From an uncultured Azospirillum sp. (GTDB lineage Bacteria > Pseudomonadota > Alphaproteobacteria > RF32 > CAG-239): 50,217 nt of DNA. Shown piece by piece: positions 43,450-50,217 of this stretch (its first letter is position 1; every line of letters starts with the position of its first letter). The translations under genes were made by a program, and so were the position numbers. Below the pieces are notes generated by a model. That model had not been told where the DNA came from, searched no databases, and saw only the letters and a program-made list of their open reading frames with translations. The DNA lies in NCBI GenBank assembly GCA_902489795.1, contig CABUBU010000012.1:1-50217 (forward strand), in the 5' to 3' direction.

Positions 43450-44379
43450 TTATTCTCCTTCTTTCAGGGTTTCGAAATAAGCGGTTTTCAGCGAGTTTTT
43501 CTCAATTTTGAACTCAATAACCTTGATTTCCGCCGCAATCAGCCTTCTCAGCAGGGCGGCAAGTTCGTTTTCCTGTCCGAAAACGCAGGCGCGAACATAG
43601 GTGCCGTCGCTGCTGACTTCGCCGGTCGAGTTGTCTTCTTCCAGGAACTGAATCAGCTGCTCCGTGCTGCCTTTGACACGGACGGCAATGTTAATGCGGG
43701 CGTCCTGTCTGACGTTGACGGCGCTGCCGTCAAATTTTTCATATTTGACGATTCTGCCGGCGTTAAGCACAATCACGGCGGTCGCATAGTCTTCGAGTTC
43801 GGCCAGAATATGCGAGGAAATGAGCAGGGTGTGGCCTTTTTCTTTTAACGCAACAAACAGCTTCGACAGTTCCAGCCGTGCTTCCGGATCAAGCCCCGAG
43901 GCCGGTTCGTCAAGAATGATGAATTCCGGTTTGTGGATAATGCCGAGCGCGATTGCCAGCCGCTGCCGCAGACCGCGGGAAAGGTTGCCGGCATAAGTGT
44001 CCAGATGTTCGGTAAGGTTGAGCATTTCCGCCGTTTCCGCGATTCTGCCGTCGATTTCGGCCGTCGGGATGTCAAAGGCCAGCGCCGCATATCTCAGACA
44101 TTGGCGGGCCGTCAGGTTGTCATACAGGCCGAAAACGTCCGACAGGTAGGAAATGTGCCGGTGGGCGTTGCGCGAGTCTTCGGGAACGTTGATGTTGTTG
44201 ATGAAAATTTCTCCGCTGAAGGGTTTGACCAGTCCCGCCAGACATCTCATCAACGTGGTTTTGCCGGCGCCGTTCGGTCCGATCAAGGCGACGATGCTGC
44301 CTTTTTCGATTTCGAACGAAAGGCCGTGCAAAGCCCTTTTCGTCATATAGTCAAAGACCAGGTTTTTAACTTTTATCAT
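43450..44379 (-). CDS. ABC transporter ATP-binding protein
   Basis: 309 residues. Walker A GPNGAGKTT (34-42), Q-loop region SYLSDVFGLYDNLTARQ, signature LSRGLRQRLAIA, Walker B FIILDEPASGLDP and the switch His in ISSHILAELEDYA. A 100-residue C-terminal regulatory domain follows, as in CcmA-like exporters. I start at ATG 44379 (MIKVKNLVFDY), with GAGG nine bases upstream, rather than at the upstream in-frame start at 44415, which lies inside a palindrome. First gene of the operon. Confidence 0.92.
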   Translation of the reverse strand: MIKVKNLVFDYMTKRALHGLSFEIEKGSIVALIGPNGAGKTTLMRCLAGLVKPFSGEIFINNINVPEDSRNAHRHISYLSDVFGLYDNLTARQCLRYAALAFDIPTAEIDGRIAETAEMLNLTEHLDTYAGNLSRGLRQRLAIALGIIHKPEFIILDEPASGLDPEARLELSKLFVALKEKGHTLLISSHILAELEDYATAVIVLNAGRIVKYEKFDGSAVNVRQDARINIAVRVKGSTEQLIQFLEEDNSTGEVSSDGTYVRACVFGQENELAALLRRLIAAEIKVIEFKIEKNSLKTAYFETLKEGE

Positions 44380-44400
44380 CGTTTTTTCCTCGATTGATTG

Positions 44401-44415
44401 TTGACTGAGAGTCAA
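44401..44415 (-). promoter_or_regulatory. Operator-like palindrome upstream of the ABC ATPase gene
   Basis: TTGACTGAGAGTCAA is a perfect 6-bp inverted repeat with a 3-base centre, 22 bases before the ATPase start. A second hairpin (CTTTTCCC 44446-44453 / GGGAAAAG 44462-44469) and a 7-bp inverted repeat ATCCGAT/ATCGGAT (44491-44513) lie further upstream. Such clustering suggests control of this exporter, but no regulator gene is nearby. Confidence 0.4.
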
Positions 44416-44553
44416 TATAATTTAATCGGCGGATAAAAACAAATGCTTTTCCCTCCCGGACGGGAAAAGTCAAAAAAGTTGTATCAGCTTATCCGATATG
44501 TTATAAATCGGATGAAATTGTATTATTGTCGTTATCATTTAATTTGTTTTGGT

Positions 44554-44876
44554 ATGGAAAACTTAATTTCTTTTCAGGATGCCTTGCCGCGGATAAGCGC
44601 TTTTGTCTGGGCTGCCGTAATTGTGTTGTCGGCTTTTTTGGCATATGAAGTGTCGTGGCGCCGGAAACATCCGCAAGTTGCCGCCGGCAGGGCCGACGAG
44701 GCGGAAAAGAAAGCCTGTGCCCGTCGTTTGTCGCTGGTCTTTTGCTTTTTGTTCGTCTGGCTGGCGGTTTTCGTTTTTTTCTGCTGCGTCTGACCGGTGC
44801 GTCGGTTTGCGCTTATTGGGGACTGCTTCCCGTCTTTTGGGGCGGTGTCTGGCTGAGCCTGTCGTTGAGAAAATAA
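44554..44876 (+). pseudogene. Small membrane protein, apparently frameshifted
   Basis: From ATG 44554 the frame gives 79 residues with two membrane segments (RISAFVWAAVIVLSAFLAY and LSLVFCFLFVWLAVFVFF) and stops at 44793. In the next frame a third hydrophobic segment (GASVCAYWGLLPVFWGGVWL) continues at once to 44876, so an original three-helix protein with a shift near 44785 is likely. No ribosome binding site is seen. Weak call. Confidence 0.35.
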
Positions 44877-44887
44877 AGTTCGTGGTT

Positions 44888-44926
44888 AAAAAAAACGCCC
44901 GCGGATCAACCGCCGGCGTTTTTTTT
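44888..44926 (-). terminator. Terminator of the 199-residue protein gene
   Basis: AAAAAAAACGCCCGCGG (44888-44904) and its partner (44910-44926) pair at 16 of 17 positions around ATCAA. With A and T tails it can act in both directions. Confidence 0.8.
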
Positions 44927-44947
44927 GAAACAAATGTCGTCAGACTG

Positions 44948-45547
44948 TCAGAGTTCGGCAACGTAACGGACGATGCCGCTGCTTTGGCCGTCGCCGTCGA
45001 GCATGTAGTTGCGGCTGCCGATGACGTCGCCGCCGATTGCCCGCAAAGTTTCGTTTACTTTATAAACGATGTTTTTGATGCCCGAGGCTTCGCAGTAGTT
45101 CATCAGATGCCACCCGTATCCCTCCGGCAGACGGTTCATGTAGTTCTGTGCATCGCTGCGGCTCATGGCCTCGCCGGATTCCTGCCAGTACAAAAGCTTG
45201 TTGCCCGAAACGACGACCCCGATCGGTACGCGGTCGGAGATGGTCTGTTTGCTTCTGATGCCGCCGGCATAAATGACTTCAAACGGCAGCGTCACTCCTT
45301 TAGGCTCCGAGGTTTCACTGCGGGTTTCGATTTTTTCGTTGAGGCCGTTTGCGGTTTTTTGTATCTTGCCGCACAGCTCTTTGACTTCTTCGAAACGCGC
45401 CGACATGTCGGGATAAAGGTCGGCAAAAGAGATTTTGTACTCGGAAATCAGGTTCTTCGCCAGTTTGACGGCTTCTTCTTTGCCAAAACCGAAATTTTTT
45501 GCCAGATCGGTCAGGCTTTTCAGTTTGTTTTCCAGTTCGTTGTTCAT
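44948..45547 (-). CDS. Protein with a Lcl/DUF1566-like C-terminal domain
   Basis: 199 residues, no signal peptide. The first 75 residues are a charged helical region. The second half reads VPIGVVVSGNKLLYW, then RSDAQNYMNRLPEGYGWHLM, then NETLRAIGGDVIGSRNYM and ends in VRYVAEL. That order (GVVxx-G, DAQxxxxxLPxGWxLP-like, INxxLxAxGG, a tryptophan or tyrosine block, VRxV) is the layout of Lcl C-terminal/DUF1566 domains, a C-type-lectin-like fold often found on surface proteins. Identity is motif-level. No clear ribosome binding site. It follows the PcfJ-like gene by 39 bases and may share its transcript. Confidence 0.6.
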   Translation of the reverse strand: MNNELENKLKSLTDLAKNFGFGKEEAVKLAKNLISEYKISFADLYPDMSARFEEVKELCGKIQKTANGLNEKIETRSETSEPKGVTLPFEVIYAGGIRSKQTISDRVPIGVVVSGNKLLYWQESGEAMSRSDAQNYMNRLPEGYGWHLMNYCEASGIKNIVYKVNETLRAIGGDVIGSRNYMLDGDGQSSGIVRYVAEL

Positions 45548-45586
45548 AATTTATGAGATTTAGTTAAAATAATTGTTGCAAATTTT

Positions 45587-48084
45587 CTATCTTTCCGTGC
45601 CGGCAGTCCGGGGATATCCGGCAGGCGGCGGAACCGCCTGCTGAGGCGCAACGGTAATTGTTTCCGTATAAGGCGCGGCGGTGAATTTGTCCTGCTTGAA
45701 CTCGCATTCGGGAACAACCAGCTTTTTTAACCGTGGAAAGTTGACATGACTGAAATAAACTTTCTCCAGCTGCCGGCACTTTCCGAGATCAAGCGTTTCG
45801 AGCTGCGGAAAAACGACATGGTTAATACTCAGCTGCTTAAGCGATTCCGGCATCATAATTTCTTTGCAGGAAATTTGGTTGCTGTTTAATCCCGAAAACT
45901 CAAGATTCGTCAGCCCGCTGCAGCGGCCGTAATCGAGTACGGAATCCGTTTTGAAACTGCAGCCGCTGACGGAACATTTTTCCATTGCCGAAGGAAATAC
46001 GATTCGTTTAATTCCGCTCAAATCGGAAGCGGCCAGCCGAACCTGTTGCAAACCGGGACAAACGTCAAGGTCAAACGTTTTGCACGGTTTGAGCGTGCAG
46101 CTGCCGAAGCCGAGGTAGGAAAGGCTTTCCGGCAGGGTTATCCGGCTGCAGTTTTCAAAGTCGAAGTTGTTGAACTGCAGCGTTTCCAGACTTTGATATT
46201 TTGCAAAATCGATCTCGGAAACCTTGTCCGTCAGCTTGTTTTCGGCGTCGATTACCAGATGTCTGACGTTGGCGGGAAAACGGATGTCGGCCGGATCCGG
46301 AAGTTTTTTACAATTGTAAAAACGGATCATGCGTCCCTCCGCGAATTTGGCAATGTTCGTTATATAGCCGGCGTTTTCGGCCACTATGCAGGCCTCTTCC
46401 ATATATGCCAGGTCGTTTGCGGGAACATTGCTTTCGCTCATTCTGATTTTGCTTAAGTCCGCGCTGCGGAGAGCCGAAAAGTCCGCATCTTTGAAAAAAG
46501 GTTGTCGATTGAACGAAAACGGGCGATTTTTTCCAACATTTCCCCGGTGATTTTTCCGCTGACGGTGAGGGTGGCCGTCGACAGCCGTTCGGGAGAAAGC
46601 AGTTCCGACAGTTCCGGCGTATAGTTGATGTTGCTGACCTTTATCGGTTCCCCGACGTTGAGCAGGTCGATCATCGGTTCCGGTTTTATTTGGAAACACA
46701 GTTCCCTTTTGCCGGTCCAGCGGGTGGCGTAGCCGAGTTTGAAGACATAGCGGGAATTATTCAGGGCTTTTGCCGCCTCTTGGTTGCCGGCGGCACTTTG
46801 TTCGGCAATGTATTTTCTTGCTTCGGCGATTCCTTCCGTCATTTCCGACAAGTCAAAAGAGTCTATTTTTCTGAATTGCTTCAATTTTTCCGTCGTTTGC
46901 CGGTTCCATATGCGGCCGATTTTGACCGTCCGGGCGGAAATGAAAGCGGCTTTTTCCGGCGGCACTTTCCAAATGTCCGCTTCCTGCAGTTCAATCTCTT
47001 CATTCAGGTTGTAATAGTCCCTGACAATGCCGCGGATGTCAATGACATATCCCCAGTTTTGCAAGTCGCGGACTTTGCCCTGCCGGTGCAGTTCGGCAAT
47101 GTCGTCGCTGCCGTAAATGGCAAAAACGCTTGCCCGGATTTCCGGATAATACAGCGGGTCGATTTCATTGTTTTTGTAACCTTTGACCTGAGTGATCATG
47201 CCGTCCTTGTATTCTATGGTCGCGTGCGGCAGCCATTCGTCTTCCGCACTCAGGTCCCGCAGCGAATAAATCGCCGTTTTGCCGTTTAAAACGGCGGCGT
47301 CGTAACTGCCTTTTCCCACGCAGTGGTTCATTCTGGCGGTTTCGTAATCCAGCGCTTCCGCCGTACGCAGCCGCACCAGCTGGACGTTTTTGCCGGGGAA
47401 AACGCGTATGACTTCAACTCCCTGCCGGCTGGCTTTTATCATGTCGTCTGCCGGATGTGTGTCGTCGTTCAGCCGTTCAAAAAACGCGTCGGCATAATCC
47501 AGCACGCCGCGCCAGTCCTTAACGTTGTTTAAAAGCGTTTTGAAATGTCCGGGCGTTTTTACCTTGTCCGGGTATTTTGCCATGTAGGCGGCGACAAAAT
47601 CGCGCAGGTGAACGGCTTCCTGAAAAATTGCGGAATGTTTCAGCCGCTCGGTGTCAACCAGCAGGTTGCCGTTTGCGTCTTTGGCAAAATTTAAGGGATT
47701 GTGTTCCAAAAGTTCCCGGGTCAGATATTTTTGCAGCAGAAAACCGCTGCATATGCCGGTTTTGGCTTCGTCGCTTAAAACGTTGAAATGGTCGCTGTTC
47801 TGCAAAACCTTGAGTGCCCGGATCATATCCTGTTTCTGCTTTTTGATCCGTGCCAGCCTCAGGCCGGCCGCTTTTTTGTCGGTTGTCGTGCGGATCAATT
47901 GTGCCTGCCGGTCGATTTCCCGTTTGCGGGCGCCGATTTGTTCCAGCAGCTTGAGCTTTTGTTGTTTCAGTTCTTCGCCGGAGTTGGTCAGGGCCTGGTA
48001 ATAGGCGCCGATCTCGCCCATTGCGTCGTGTGAATAAACGTCGCGCAGTACAGCGGTATATTCTCTGAAATTGGCGATAACCAT
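45587..48084 (-). pseudogene. PcfJ-like/leucine-rich protein split by a frameshift
   Basis: The first frame (48084-46453, 543 residues) has a coiled-coil segment (about 35-80) and a PcfJ-like core: MNHCVGKGSYDAAVLNGKTA (from residue 252), IYSLRD, ATIEYKDGMITQVKGYKNN. The second frame (to 45587) continues as KDADFSALRSADLSKIRMSES and then forms irregular leucine-rich, BspA-like repeats (for example LPESLSYLGFGSC, LETLDLGKCRQLEKVYFS), ending in a Pro-rich tail. The frames meet at CCTTTTTTC (minus strand, near 46497): inserting one T restores SIDNLFFKDADF. The full protein would be about 870 residues. No signal peptide. Either a pseudogene, a phase-variable gene, transcriptional slippage or an assembly error. 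Confidence 0.7.
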
Positions 48085-48220
48085 TTTTTCCCCGAAAAAA
48101 CTGTTTCCTGAAATAAATTAAAATTGGACAAAATAATAGCATAAATCGGGTGGTTGTCAAATTGTTTTCGACAAAAATCAAAGCTGTTGCAAAGAAATAT
48201 AAAAGAATTGCAAAAAAAGA

Positions 48221-48249
48221 TTGACTGAACAAAAAACTTACGCTAAATA
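48221..48249 (+). promoter_or_regulatory. Promoter of tRNA-Ser
   Basis: TTGACT (48221-48226), 17 bases, TAAATA (48244-48249), 19 bases before the mature tRNA 5' end. Confidence 0.75.
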
Positions 48250-48268
48250 TACCCGGTAACTTGTCAAT

Positions 48269-48356
48269 GGAGAGTTGGCAGAGTGGTAATGCAGCGGATT
48301 GCTAATCCGTCACCGTGAATAACGGTGCACAGGTTCGAGTCCTGTACTCTCCGCCA
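48269..48356 (+). tRNA. tRNA-Ser (anticodon GCU)
   Basis: 88 nt. Acceptor stem GGAGAGT/ACTCTCC, anticodon stem CGGATT with anticodon GCT (48301-48303), a long variable arm (CACCGT/ACGGTG) typical of tRNA-Ser, T-arm with GGTTCGAGTCC, discriminator G and an encoded CCA at 48354-48356. It reads AGC and AGU codons. Confidence 0.95.
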
Positions 48357-48358
48357 CC

Positions 48359-48383
48359 AAACGCCCGTGAGGGCGTTTTTTTT
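48359..48383 (+). terminator. Terminator immediately after tRNA-Ser
   Basis: AAACGCCC (48359-48366) and GGGCGTTT (48371-48378) around GTGA, followed by TTTTT. It begins three bases after CCA. Confidence 0.8.
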
Positions 48384-48406
48384 GTGGCGGATACAGGGCT
48401 CGAACC
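48384..48406 (-). repeat. Inverted partial copy of the tRNA-Ser 3' end
   Basis: The reverse complement of 48384-48406 matches tRNA-Ser 48332-48357, from GGTTCGAG through CCGCCAC, with one substitution (which still pairs as G-U) and loss of three bases (CTC). It lies on the other side of the terminator hairpin, so the whole 48332-48406 region is one long inverted repeat. Confidence 0.75.
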
Positions 48407-48466
48407 GAGAGGCTTGCGGAAGATTTTTTACCGTTGAAGCGGTAAAAAATAGCCGCAAAAGCTCGG
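48405..48466. repeat. Nested hairpin downstream of tRNA-Ser
   Basis: Three coaxial stems: CCGAG (48405-48409)/CTCGG (48462-48466), TTGCGG (48414-48419)/CCGCAA (48453-48458) and a perfect 11-bp ATTTTTTACCG (48423-48433)/CGGTAAAAAAT (48440-48450) with loop TTGAAG. Remaining bases to 48640 show no gene. Confidence 0.6.
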
Positions 48467-48673
48467 ACTGTCTTAATGAGCAAGGAAAGCGGCAGCAACC
48501 GCAGCGAATTTAGACTAACGAGAGACAGGGCGTTGAAGACGCGCAGTCCTTCAAATTTTCCGTATTCCTTTTTTCTTCCGTTTTTCGTTTGAAAAACAAC
48601 CAGCTGAAAAGTTTATATACCATTGTTTGTGATTATGTTCGACTTGAAGCTTAAATTAGAATAATCTGTTTTT

Positions 48674-48862
48674 GCACCGGCAGATAACCGGTGCGAGGTT
48701 TAGAACCCTCTTGTAAGTTGCTTACGGATAGTAGGTGTAAAACTGCCTTTTGGTCTATGACTGGGAGGCAGTTAATAAGGCATATGCACATGCTCAATAC
48801 GCTGCACAATTCTTACAATTGGTTCTAACTCCCAGTCACCCGTATCAGGTGACTGTTTTGTT
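48674..48862 (+). ncRNA. Candidate structured RNA with attenuator-like alternative stems
   Basis: No gene fits 48357-49053, but this part is rich in pairings. A possible promoter, TTCGAC (48638-48643), 18 bases, TAATCT (48662-48667), would start the RNA at the hairpin GCACCGG (48674-48680)/CCGGTGC (48688-48694). Next come AACTGCC (48741-48747)/GGCAGTT (48767-48773), GACTGGGAG (48759-48767)/CTCCCAGTC (48829-48837) and AGTCACC (48834-48840)/GGTGACT (48848-48854) followed by GTTTTGTT. The second and third stems share one base and the third and fourth share four, so they exclude one another as in a terminator/antiterminator switch. No known family recognised. It could act on the autotransporter gene 190 bases downstream or be a free RNA. 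Confidence 0.5.
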
Positions 48863-49053
48863 ATTGATAAAACAGGAAGTTAGAAAGGAAAATCAAAAGA
48901 AAACAAAGTTTTGCGACTTTTTTGAAATGCCGACGGAATTGCTGCCGATACAGTGCGAAAGCGCCGGGTCGGTTTTGTCGGGGTACGGATCTTCGACGAC
49001 AGGCCGGATATTTTTATCATCCGTTTTTGATTCAAATTTTAAGGAACTGAAAT

Positions 49054-49479
49054 ATGAAAAACAGACTTTTGTTTACAACAGCGTTGATTGCTGCAGCTTT
49101 TGCGGTTTCCGACGCCTGCGCGGAAAGACTGGTCGTTTCGTCGGGGGAAGAAGAAGTCGTCAATGCCGAAATGTCGGCAAATGACAACAGTGAACTCCAG
49201 GGCGGCGCAATCCTCAATTCGGGAAAACTGACCGTTGCCGACGGCGTCGTTTTCAACGGCAATGCCGGTTCCGTCGGCGGTGCCGTTTCGACCGTTGACG
49301 CCTCCGGCGCGGCATATCGCGTCGACGGCGAAGCTTTGGATCGCTTCGGTGTTGAACTCGGCGCCGGCCTGACGGCGGAAGTCAACGACAATGTCGAATT
49401 GTCGCTCCGTTATGAAGGACAGTTCCGTGACGATTATACCGACCATACCGGTCTGTTAAACGCCAAATATAAATTCTGA
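49054..49479 (+). CDS. Internally deleted autotransporter-like protein
   Basis: 141 residues. Signal peptide (MKNRLLFTTALIAAAFAVSD, ACAE) then a short passenger-type beta-helix segment (LQGGAILNSGKLTVADGVVF, NGNAGSVGGAVSTVD). It then jumps straight into what reads as the last four or so strands of an autotransporter barrel (FGVELGAGLTAEVNDNVELS, then LRYEGQFRDDYTDHTGLLNA, ending KYKF with the terminal Phe). Full-length relatives have several hundred to thousands of residues between these parts. AAGGA lies upstream of the ATG and a strong terminator follows, so the remnant is expressed as a unit. Internal recombination, or collapse of repeats during assembly, could explain it. Confidence 0.75.
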   Translation: MKNRLLFTTALIAAAFAVSDACAERLVVSSGEEEVVNAEMSANDNSELQGGAILNSGKLTVADGVVFNGNAGSVGGAVSTVDASGAAYRVDGEALDRFGVELGAGLTAEVNDNVELSLRYEGQFRDDYTDHTGLLNAKYKF

Positions 49480-49495
49480 CGTTTGTTCGGACGAT

Positions 49496-49528
49496 AAAAA
49501 ACGGAGAGGACTACCTCTCCGTTTTTTT
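49496..49528 (+). terminator. Terminator of the autotransporter-like gene
   Basis: AAAAAACGGAGAGG (49496-49509) and CCTCTCCGTTTTTT (49514-49527) pair perfectly over 14 bp around ACTA. Confidence 0.9.
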
Positions 49529-49667
49529 TCGGGTTCTGATCTTGCGTCCGCTTTTTGGCTTTCGGAGCAGACGCTTTTTTATAAACTTGACAAAAAATGA
49601 AAATAAAATATAATTTTTTCCGCAAATCAATTACCAGTAAATTATTAACCGTAAAAATAAAAAATGT

Positions 49668-50030
49668 ATGAAAAATTTTTTCGTTGCTTTGTTTCTGATC
49701 GTCGGCATCATCACCGTTCACCTGTTTGTCAGTGAGATCATTTACCTTCAGATCGCCGACATGCTGTGGCTTTTCGTCTACGGAATCGGGTTGTCAAAAA
49801 TTGACGAACGCGAGTTCACGGACAAAAGAAACCGGCTGCGCCTGGGGAAAATCTTCCGGAACGGAATTTTGTTCAGATTGCTGCCGCTGGTCGTTTATAC
49901 GGGGACGGTTGCCGCAACGCTGTTCAGTGTTGAGTTTTTGTTCAGCCTGCTGATGTTTCTTCTGGTGGCGGTGTTTTTCGGGGTGTCTTTGTTCTCCGAT
50001 CTGCTCGGCTGTATCAGGGAAGACGATTGA
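49668..50030 (+). CDS. Small membrane protein of unknown function
   Basis: 120 residues with about four membrane helices (FFVALFLIVGIITVHLFV, YLQIADMLWLFVYGIG, LPLVVYTGTVAATLF and FLFSLLMFLLVAVFFGV) and a charged loop (DEREFTDKRNRLRLGK). No Shine-Dalgarno sequence is evident before the ATG. A terminator follows. No family recognised. Confidence 0.6.
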   Translation: MKNFFVALFLIVGIITVHLFVSEIIYLQIADMLWLFVYGIGLSKIDEREFTDKRNRLRLGKIFRNGILFRLLPLVVYTGTVAATLFSVEFLFSLLMFLLVAVFFGVSLFSDLLGCIREDD

Positions 50031-50054
50031 AGCGAAAGTTCGTTTGTCGGTTTT

Positions 50055-50090
50055 AACGGTCCGCCCCGTAAAGGGGCCGGCCGTTTTATT
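50055..50090 (+). terminator. Terminator after the small membrane protein gene
   Basis: AACGGTCCGCCCC (50055-50067) and GGGGCCGGCCGTT (50073-50085) pair over 13 bp with one mismatch and one G-U, followed by TTATTGT. Confidence 0.7.
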
Positions 50091-50098
50091 GTAACAAG

Positions 50099-50217
50099 AA
50101 AACTGCCGTCTGGGCCGGTAGTTCCAAAGAGTTTACAGCTTTACACATAAAAAACTCCTTTGCTAAAATGAGTTAGACGGTCTGGCAAGAGTCTAACAAA
50201 AGCAAAGGAGTTTTTTT
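50099..50217. repeat. Dispersed hairpin repeat, copy B, with a 16-bp inverted repeat
   Basis: AAAAAACTCCTTTGCT (50149-50164) recurs inverted at 50201-50216, and inside it GTTAGAC (50172-50178) pairs with GTCTAAC (50191-50197). The left part matches copy A at 12309-12405. The element runs to the window edge and may continue. Confidence 0.75.

Noticed and set aside
48750..49184. 144-residue open frame over the candidate RNA
   Set aside because: It has no ribosome binding site, runs through the terminator hairpin and overlaps the start of the autotransporter-like gene in another frame.
1..50217. CRISPR array
   Set aside because: The repeats present are degenerate and not regularly spaced with unique spacers; no cas genes are seen.

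Overview
This window looks like a chromosomal segment from an alphaproteobacterium, probably an anaerobic or gut-associated lineage with a reduced gene set. The alphaproteobacterial assignment rests on a ChpT phosphotransferase, the dusB/trkA/hfq/hflX order, the plsY-dprA-topA block and the pyrH-frr-uppS-cdsA-rseP-bamA-lpxD-fabZ block. An EFR1-type flavodoxin/ferredoxin protein and an archaeal/eukaryotic-type prolyl-tRNA synthetase suggest an anaerobic lifestyle and some horizontal acquisition. I cannot name the species from sequence alone.

Layout. 0-11.2 kb (mostly +): a C-terminal gene fragment, a 1426-residue membrane-anchored coiled-coil protein (TipN-like architecture), then dusB-trkA-hfq-hflX, a small lipoprotein, a convergent hemolysin III gene and murE. 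11.2-13.3 kb: a 2.1 kb gene-poor stretch with decayed tandem repeats, a 135-bp element with perfect 19-bp inverted ends, a polypyrimidine tract and one copy of a dispersed hairpin repeat. 13.3-19.9 kb (mostly -): plsY-dprA-topA and proS, with a small exported protein gene on + between them. 20-23.7 kb: a small periplasmic protein, a cold-shock gene, clpP-clpX and an EFR1 ferrodoxin. 23.7-25.2 kb: a second gene-poor stretch with decayed repeats. 25.2-31 kb: an exported protein plus chpT (-), trmFO plus a squalene/phytoene-synthase-like gene (+), elbB and a peroxiredoxin (-). 31-38.8 kb (+): the envelope and translation operon pyrH to fabZ, ended by a terminator where most relatives continue to lpxA. 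38.8-50.2 kb: an accessory region with a broken DMT permease, a frameshifted Atp23-like zincin, an orphan protein with a partly duplicated 3' end, an ABC exporter pair, a Lcl/DUF1566-like protein, a frameshifted PcfJ-like/leucine-rich protein, tRNA-Ser(GCU) with an inverted copy of its own 3' end, a candidate structured RNA with attenuator-like alternative stems, an internally deleted autotransporter and a small membrane protein. The window ends inside a second copy of the dispersed hairpin repeat.

How the genes fit together. The core blocks cover envelope assembly (MurE, UppS, CdsA, PlsY, BamA, LpxD, FabZ, RseP), RNA and DNA maintenance (Hfq, HflX, DusB, TrmFO, TopA, DprA, ProS) and cell-cycle proteolysis (ClpXP and ChpT; in Caulobacter these converge on CtrA). 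Several familiar alphaproteobacterial neighbours are missing from their usual slots: ntrBC/YX between dusB and trkA, lon/hupB after clpX, dxr between cdsA and rseP, and lpxA after fabZ. Combined with at least three broken genes and two decayed intergenic stretches, this suggests ongoing gene loss. Single-base frameshifts could also be assembly errors and need read-level checks.
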